Positions 59,225 through 64,000 of a stretch of DNA of 64,000 nucleotides are shown piece after piece; position 1 is the first letter of the stretch; each line of letters begins with the position of its first letter. This stretch comes from Curvibacter microcysteis (GTDB lineage: Bacteria > Pseudomonadota > Gammaproteobacteria > Burkholderiales > Burkholderiaceae_C): positions 372,001 through 436,000 of the forward strand of contig NZ_JAQSIO010000001.1 in NCBI RefSeq assembly GCF_028649455.1, written 5' to 3'. Below the pieces are notes generated by a model. The model was not told the DNA's origin, did not search any database, and worked only from the letters and a program-made list of their open reading frames with translations. A program made the translations under genes and the position numbers.

Positions 59225-59330
59225 GTTTAACGAAAAATCAAAGTGCGAAATTGAGGCACGCTGTCGGCCACAGGAATATGCAGTTGCAAGACCACTATCG
59301 CTGCACACCCGACACCGAAAGGCATTAGAT
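59225..59330 (-). repeat. Weak attC-like site upstream of the CPCC remnant
   Basis: On the minus strand GTTAAAC (59225-59231) fits the R' consensus GTTRRRY, and ATCTAAT (59324-59330) is one transition from RYYYAAC, 106 bp apart. Inside is an inverted repeat TGTCGG (59262-59267)/CCGACA (59309-59314). The long form is within the attC size range but the match is weaker than at the other two sites. Confidence 0.3.
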
Positions 59331-59392
59331 TCAATTTACTTATATGAAAATGTTTAATTTTGAGCGGCACCTTTGCTGCACCACAGCCCAAT

Positions 59393-60406
59393 TCAGAACA
59401 AAACCAGTTGAGCCAACGACGATTGTTTTGATGACTTGACAAACCCAGAAGTCCCAAAAGCTCCGAGCAGTGATTGGGCGATGCTAAGGTCAGCGGGAGA
59501 AGCAGGAGTCAATGCACCAGCCTCGCTCAGGAGGTCTATCAGAACGGACGGACTGGATGTCATAAAGAACCTCTCTTGTTGGGTAAGCTTTACCCCCACT
59601 GCCATACTCATGGATATGGTTTGCTGAGCCTTTGGCATCGCAGCTCTCAATCGGCGCTCGGGCACAGTATCGGACTCATACCCCGCAGCCGTAGCGAAAG
59701 CAAAAAGCGCTCTGTGAAGCCCGTCCATGCTGAGATCCGCCATGAACTGCCGCAGGAGGTCAAATCCAAATGCAGCCGGAAACCTCCACGGAGAAGCACC
59801 GCTGGAAATGCGATTTTGATCATCCATCCTATGGTCTATGAGCTGCGCGATGAACAACTCGCCATCTGTAGGGGAAGAGCGAAAGTCAAGCGACGTCCAT
59901 GGATGACCGCAGTCACACAAACAGAGCGCTGGTCGCGTCCATTTCAACGGCGCGGAACAGGCCGGGCACCTGTCGATCAACAAGCGATGGTGCCGGGCAC
60001 ACGCAACGCAAAGCGTGAAATCCCATGCTGCTCGGCAATATCCAAACTCGTTCACGCAGTCTGGACATACACGAGGGTAGGAGCGATTGAGGAAATAGCT
60101 TCGGCCCAGGTTGTGGCCCATGTAGGTTAAGCCCTCCACGCGCCGTCCACCCTGGGTTGACTCTAGTGCATAAGACAATCGCTGCACACTAGCTCCAAAC
60201 CACTGAGCAAGCTGAGGAGCGTCTTGGGCGCAAAGCGTCTGGAAGCGCGAACAACCCAGCATTTTCTTGACGCGTGCAATCCCACCTAAGCCGTTGCTGG
60301 CGGCCATCCTAAGCACGTAGCCTTGCCCTGACTCCCCCGGCCAAATGTCGTCCTGGATGGGGAGCGAATACTGATCGCAATCGAATTGCAACTGCAGGAT
60401 GCTCAT
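59393..60406 (-). CDS. tniQ: TniQ family transposition protein (second TniQ)
   Basis: A 337-aa TniQ/TnsD-family target-selection protein. N-terminal IWPGESGQGYVLRMA is the usual P-x-x-G-E-S start. The zinc-ribbon region is rich: VCPDC (C114, C117), LCVACARHH (C133, C136), RCPAC (C147, C150) and LCLCDCG, a typical TniQ array. It overlaps the preceding tniQ gene by 4 bp (ATGA), so the two are translated together. Having a second TniQ suggests two targeting modes or a heteromeric complex. Confidence 0.88.
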   Translation of the reverse strand: MSILQLQFDCDQYSLPIQDDIWPGESGQGYVLRMAASNGLGGIARVKKMLGCSRFQTLCAQDAPQLAQWFGASVQRLSYALESTQGGRRVEGLTYMGHNLGRSYFLNRSYPRVCPDCVNEFGYCRAAWDFTLCVACARHHRLLIDRCPACSAPLKWTRPALCLCDCGHPWTSLDFRSSPTDGELFIAQLIDHRMDDQNRISSGASPWRFPAAFGFDLLRQFMADLSMDGLHRALFAFATAAGYESDTVPERRLRAAMPKAQQTISMSMAVGVKLTQQERFFMTSSPSVLIDLLSEAGALTPASPADLSIAQSLLGAFGTSGFVKSSKQSSLAQLVLF

Positions 60407-61368
60407 GGTGCGTCCCCACCTCCTGGTCCCCGCATCTCGCGTAACTCACCGCGAATAGTCCACAAGGCGTCTGCAACAGCGAGGCGCCGAAAAGGATTGA
60501 CCCTCCATTGCCAAGGAGGCCGGAACTTTTCCGACTTCTCGATATTGGGTATCACCCCTTCCCGAAAGCAGCTACCGTCCAACACCCACAATTTTTCTTG
60601 CTTAAGCAGCTCGTGGCGGCGTCTAACATTGACCTCAAATCGTGCTGCTGCAAGTCGACTACGATCTCTGACCACATAGACATATTTCGCAGCCAATCGC
60701 TCGGCATCGCCAATACTCAAAGGCCGACCGCTCATCCACCATGGAGCAAAAATTGATCTCAACTTACGCTGTGGTTCTTTGTAGTAATACCGACCTTGCA
60801 CCCCTGACACCGATAAACTCATACCGCACTCAGCGCACTCGGATAGATGCAAGGCAGGACTCTTCGTCAATATTGCCCGGTGCACAAAAATCGGTTCGCC
60901 GCACGCGATGCATCCTTCACTCAGCGGCTCTTGATGCTCCCAACACTCACGTACGCCCCGTAAGCGCCAATACCATCGCAAATGGGGAATTTTATCTTCT
61001 GCGAAGCAAATAGGACACCATCTATATGCAGGCTTATTATTGAACATTCTGAGCAGATCGGATGAATTTTGGGTCTGAGACAGAGCTCCCAAAATCGTCA
61101 TATCGCTATGATTGAGAATCAGCCCAGGAATTTCCACCAATTCTTCAAGACGCTGAAAAGAATACAACCGCTGAGGTCGATCCCAGTCGCCTTTGTAAGG
61201 CGAATGATCCAGCACTCGCTTAAATATACCAACCGAGTACTGGTGATCACCACATACTCGCTGAATCCACGACGCACAACTCTCACCCGCCAAAGGCTGC
61301 TTTGCGGCCCAAAGACGTGATATGGTCATGGAATCAATGGCTCTGGTGTTGTAACTGCTGCTCATCAT
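60403..61368 (-). CDS. tniQ: TniQ family transposition protein (first TniQ)
   Basis: A 321-aa TniQ/TnsD-family protein. KQPLAGESCASWIQRVCGDH gives the family N-terminus; zinc ligands follow in RWCPICFAED (C118, C121), ECWEHQ (C142, H145), GCIACG (C153, C156) and ECAECG (C178, C181). It differs strongly from the second TniQ, so this is not a recent duplication. The start overlaps the tniB stop by 4 bp. In Tn7-like and Tn5053-like elements TniQ/TnsD guides TniB/TnsC to the target. Confidence 0.88.
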   Translation of the reverse strand: MMSSSYNTRAIDSMTISRLWAAKQPLAGESCASWIQRVCGDHQYSVGIFKRVLDHSPYKGDWDRPQRLYSFQRLEELVEIPGLILNHSDMTILGALSQTQNSSDLLRMFNNKPAYRWCPICFAEDKIPHLRWYWRLRGVRECWEHQEPLSEGCIACGEPIFVHRAILTKSPALHLSECAECGMSLSVSGVQGRYYYKEPQRKLRSIFAPWWMSGRPLSIGDAERLAAKYVYVVRDRSRLAAARFEVNVRRRHELLKQEKLWVLDGSCFREGVIPNIEKSEKFRPPWQWRVNPFRRLAVADALWTIRGELREMRGPGGGDAP

Positions 61369-62252
61369 CGGCTGCGTTGGAAAGGGTCATTGGCCGAAGA
61401 AACATCCCCTTTTACATCCCGCAACCCTTTTGACAGAGACTCTAAAGTAACGATCTTTTGAGGTTGGGTCGCCGCATGCATACAGGCGTACATCAACAGA
61501 CGCTTTAGTGTACGCATGTTCCCCCCAGTGGCCACATGAAGCGCCCGGCATGCGGAGGTGTTCACGATTCCGAGATCTACCGCTTGAACAGCGTGGGAAA
61601 AGGCCGCTAATAACTGACGCCATTGCTCATCCAAATCAAACGGATGAATGACGTAGGCGGCCGAAGCACGACTCACGAACTGAGGATTGATCAAAGCCAA
61701 CCGTTCTAAAGCCCTCGTTCCTGCTCCGATTACTGGGAGATTGAACATGTCCATTCGTACCTTTAACCAGTCCGTAGCAGCCCTGGCCGTAATGTCTTTG
61801 TGCCCTTCGCAAACATGCTGCATTTCATCGATCAGGAGGGCTGCAGCACGGCGGCGCTGCAAACCGATACTGACCATGTGATTCAATGCTACCAGCGTCG
61901 GACGCGAAGGCAATGCGGGGTAGCCCAAAGCAAGGGTCATTGCTGAGGCAATCCCGCGTTGATCTACGGCGTCGTCCAAAGCAATCTGTAGACAATTGCC
62001 CTCAAGCTGAGCTGCCTTGGAGAACTCACGATCGATCAAATCAAGCAGCAAGGTTTTTCCCATGCCAGGCTCCGAGAGGATCAATATGCCGCTTGGGGTG
62101 CGCAGTGTGCGCATGGTGTGAATCAAGTCACGGCAGGCATCGCGAATTCGTCTAAAGACCTGGTGATCCACTACAACGTTCAAAATCTGCTCGCCGACCT
62201 TGAGAACCTCAGGCGATCGATGCCCTGAATAACTGTTCAATTCTTTATTCAT
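61365..62252 (-). CDS. tniB: AAA+ ATPase transposition regulator (TniB/TnsC)
   Basis: A 295-aa AAA+ ATPase. Walker A is SEPGMGKT (residues 60-67), Walker B AALLIDEMQHV (137-147), then the sensor region VIGAGTRAL. It assembles on target DNA, links TniQ to the transposase and controls target immunity. It starts 3 bp after the transposase stop and overlaps tniQ. The size matches TniB (about 300 aa) better than the longer Tn7 TnsC. Confidence 0.9.
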   Translation of the reverse strand: MNKELNSYSGHRSPEVLKVGEQILNVVVDHQVFRRIRDACRDLIHTMRTLRTPSGILILSEPGMGKTLLLDLIDREFSKAAQLEGNCLQIALDDAVDQRGIASAMTLALGYPALPSRPTLVALNHMVSIGLQRRRAAALLIDEMQHVCEGHKDITARAATDWLKVRMDMFNLPVIGAGTRALERLALINPQFVSRASAAYVIHPFDLDEQWRQLLAAFSHAVQAVDLGIVNTSACRALHVATGGNMRTLKRLLMYACMHAATQPQKIVTLESLSKGLRDVKGDVSSANDPFQRSR

Positions 62253-62255
62253 GGA

Positions 62256-64000
62256 TCAATCCTCTAAAGAAAACGCTGGAAATGGCATCACTTTTGGAAG
62301 TGCTTGTTGCATTGCAGGGCTGACGAGCATCAAGGGCTCCTGTGAAGGTGGAACAAGCGGGCTCGATGGGGTCATCGGGACAGAGGTCAGTCCCTGCATT
62401 CGGATGAGCTTGGCATCCTTGCGAACCCTGAGCCCGCGACTTGCGGCCTGCTCCCATTTGTCTCGAAGACTCCAGATAGCCTTCTCCATCTCCTCGTATG
62501 CATTGGCACGGGTGAGACGCTTTTTGGCTTCTTCACGTACGATTTCAAGCTGGACCAACGACAGGCCACAGCCATCGTTGAACAAGGGGCGCTGCAACGG
62601 TACGTTCAACCAAGACTTAGCCCTGGGCAAATGGACAAAAACACTACTGAGATCGTCCGGATTGAAACGGATCTCGGTCCGAAAATTCTCGTGCTTCATC
62701 CGACGGTAGTCTTGCAACTCCTCGGAGTTGAAGCGGAGGTACTTGAAAAACACACCATCACCATCCACAGTTCGATGGGCATTCAGTCCACACAGGAGGT
62801 CAAGCCCCGACAGCTGCGTCGGGAACATTGCTGGAGGACTCGACTGCCGCCCCTCTTCCCACAGATCCCAGGATCTGCAAAGCGTGGTGGCATTGATGCT
62901 CAAGGGGTGAGTTTGAGATGCCCACTCAATGAGGCACGTGCACAAATCATCAAAGATGATGGCCGACGTCTTTGACGGGTCAGGAGCAACTGCATTGCGG
63001 ATGACGGTATGCACGCGACCATGACTTGGCAGTACACGATTCGACTCCTTGATCGCGCGCTCAATAGCAGGCTTGAACCACGGCTGCCGGACCGGATTGA
63101 ACAGCATGTCACATCGCAGTTCCCAGCCGATTCGCTTGAACTGGGCCGAATGAAACTCCAATCCGTTGTCCACCACAATCAGTTCGGGTACGCCCATCGC
63201 AGTCCAACGCAATGGATGCTCATCAAGCGCTTCCACAAGTTCCTCCTTAGGAAGAATTGAGAACTTGAGGGCTCTGGCCACGGTAGCAGCTGATGGGCCA
63301 TAAAAGCTTACGTACAGTCCAAGCAAGTAGCCTGAATACCGATCTATCAGGAGTGTGATCCAGGGTCTTCCCAGAGGGACACCAGTTCTCGGATCAATGA
63401 CCCACACATCCAGCAAGGTATGGTCGACCTCTACCCGCTCCATGATGCGTGTGCTCATATCTCCGTGTAGGCTGTAGCGCCAGTTGTTCTTGGCGTAGCC
63501 CATACCAACGCGTTTGCAATCGCGGATATATGGGGGTATCTCTGCAACCCGTCGATCCACCGTTCGCTCCGAAGGAGCTTTCAGGTCCACTCCATGCTGG
63601 CGGTTGTGCTGCGCGATGGTCCTTTTGATTTCTCCATGCACCTCTCTGACGGAAGGCCCACGAAGTGACAAGTAGCTCTTCGACAAGATCTGGTTGACGA
63701 TCTCATCAACTGTCGCTGAAATGCGCTTTGGCCGAACGACGAATGCGCGTCTATCAGCGAGTGCGTATGCATTGCGATCAGCACGAAGATAGGTGTGCAG
63801 CCAAAGCTCAACCGTGGAGCCAGACGGGCATTTGTGGGTAGAAATCGGCCGCTCCCCGCACCTCACGGCATCAATATGCCTGCTCCAGACCTGGTTTGCG
63901 ACAGTCGCACACTGTTCCCTCGAGTAGGTCCGGCAGGGCTGATTAAGCACCGCTTGCACGAACTCCATACGAAAATCGATGAGCGCCAGCTGCTTTGGAC
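62256..64000 (-). CDS. tniA: DDE transposase (TniA/TnsB family), 5'-partial
   Basis: Retroviral-integrase-type transposase. Counted from an internal Met at 63968, the catalytic triad is D182 (RVEVDHTLLDVWVID), D267 (LIVVDNGLEFHS) and E303 (QPWFKPAIERAIKESN). An N-terminal HTH-like region and a C-terminal domain with a Pro/Ser-rich tail surround the rve core. The frame stays open to base 64000 (PKQLALIDFR before that Met), so the true start is outside the window. It heads the tniA-tniB-tniQ-tniQ operon. Confidence 0.9.
   Translation of the reverse strand, partial: PKQLALIDFRMEFVQAVLNQPCRTYSREQCATVANQVWSRHIDAVRCGERPISTHKCPSGSTVELWLHTYLRADRNAYALADRRAFVVRPKRISATVDEIVNQILSKSYLSLRGPSVREVHGEIKRTIAQHNRQHGVDLKAPSERTVDRRVAEIPPYIRDCKRVGMGYAKNNWRYSLHGDMSTRIMERVEVDHTLLDVWVIDPRTGVPLGRPWITLLIDRYSGYLLGLYVSFYGPSAATVARALKFSILPKEELVEALDEHPLRWTAMGVPELIVVDNGLEFHSAQFKRIGWELRCDMLFNPVRQPWFKPAIERAIKESNRVLPSHGRVHTVIRNAVAPDPSKTSAIIFDDLCTCLIEWASQTHPLSINATTLCRSWDLWEEGRQSSPPAMFPTQLSGLDLLCGLNAHRTVDGDGVFFKYLRFNSEELQDYRRMKHENFRTEIRFNPDDLSSVFVHLPRAKSWLNVPLQRPLFNDGCGLSLVQLEIVREEAKKRLTRANAYEEMEKAIWSLRDKWEQAASRGLRVRKDAKLIRMQGLTSVPMTPSSPLVPPSQEPLMLVSPAMQQALPKVMPFPAFSLED

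Larger units (their letters stand above)
55789..64000. mobile_element. Tn7/Tn5053(Tn402)-like transposon, one end plus transposition genes, running off the window
   Basis: From about 55789 to the window end the base composition and codon use differ visibly from the backbone. The region holds a DDE transposase, an AAA+ regulator and two TniQ proteins in one operon, cassette-like cargo with attC-like sites, and a two-gene unit of unknown function. The left boundary is set by the composition break, repeated motifs at 55792-55920 and the cut gene tail. The other end and any TnsA, resolvase or integrase lie outside. No target-site duplication could be checked. Confidence 0.7.

Noticed and set aside
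55647-64000. CRISPR array or Cas effector linked to the two-TniQ transposon
   Set aside because: No regular direct repeats with unique spacers and no Cas-like protein were seen in this window; the element extends beyond it, so a CAST is neither shown nor excluded.
1-64000. tRNA or rRNA genes
   Set aside because: No cloverleaf with a GTTCRA arm in a plausible gap and no rRNA segment was recognised in the intergenic regions read.

Overview
The window looks like chromosomal DNA of a betaproteobacterium of the order Burkholderiales, most likely Comamonadaceae. The DNA is very GC-rich with strongly GC3-biased codons. It carries four Bug/TctC-type periplasmic solute receptors, TRAP transporter genes, a CaiB/HMG-CoA-lyase-like pair and seven LysR regulators, most beside or divergent from the genes they probably control. 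That mix suggests a soil or water heterotroph living on organic acids and aromatic compounds. The taxonomic call is inference from gene content only; there is no rRNA or tRNA gene in the window.

Layout, 1-55.65 kb (chromosomal backbone). The window opens inside an RND efflux operon (membrane fusion protein, then outer-membrane lipoprotein). Next is a complete L-Ara4N lipid A modification (arn) operon at 3.5-10.7 kb: arnT, an ArnE/F-like flippase subunit, arnB, arnC, the two halves of ArnA as separate genes, and arnD. After an MFS pump, 12.45-16.86 kb holds a TRAP transporter followed by type II dehydroquinase and a shikimate dehydrogenase homologue, probably for shikimate/quinate uptake and catabolism. 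A nickel permease and NikR follow, with a NikR-like palindrome against the permease start. From 18 to 27 kb lie individual metabolic genes (GDPD lipoprotein, LysE exporter, alpha/beta hydrolase, CtlX, diguanylate cyclase, nitroreductase, type 2 ArgC). From 27.5 to 48 kb are catabolic modules: Bug/CaiB/HMG-CoA-lyase-like, Bug/tartrate-D-malate dehydrogenase, AcuI/AcuR, alcohol dehydrogenase, MBL hydrolase, tautomerase and a TctDE two-component system with Bug receptors. From 49.4 to 53.2 kb a compact group (SDR, DCC-family protein, UbiG-like methyltransferase, Coq7-like hydroxylase) is divergent from a MerR regulator. A dienelactone-hydrolase-like protein, a SnoaL-like protein and a LysR gene end the backbone.

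Layout, about 55.79-64 kb (mobile island). Base composition drops and the region reads as one end of a Tn7/Tn5053(Tn402)-like transposon running past the right edge. Four tightly overlapping genes on the minus strand encode a DDE transposase (TniA/TnsB), an AAA+ ATPase (TniB/TnsC) and two different TniQ zinc-finger proteins. Downstream lies what I interpret as a small integron-type gene-cassette array without a visible integrase: two good and one weak attC-like site, a cassette with two overlapping membrane-protein ORFs, and a decayed CPCC-family gene with two in-frame amber codons. At the far left is a two-gene operon of unknown function, then repeated motifs resembling transposase binding sites at the junction. 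The order cassettes-tniQ-tniQ-tniB-tniA is like class 1 integron carriers of the Tn402 type, but a second TniQ sits where a resolvase gene would be expected. This island is the most unusual part of the window.
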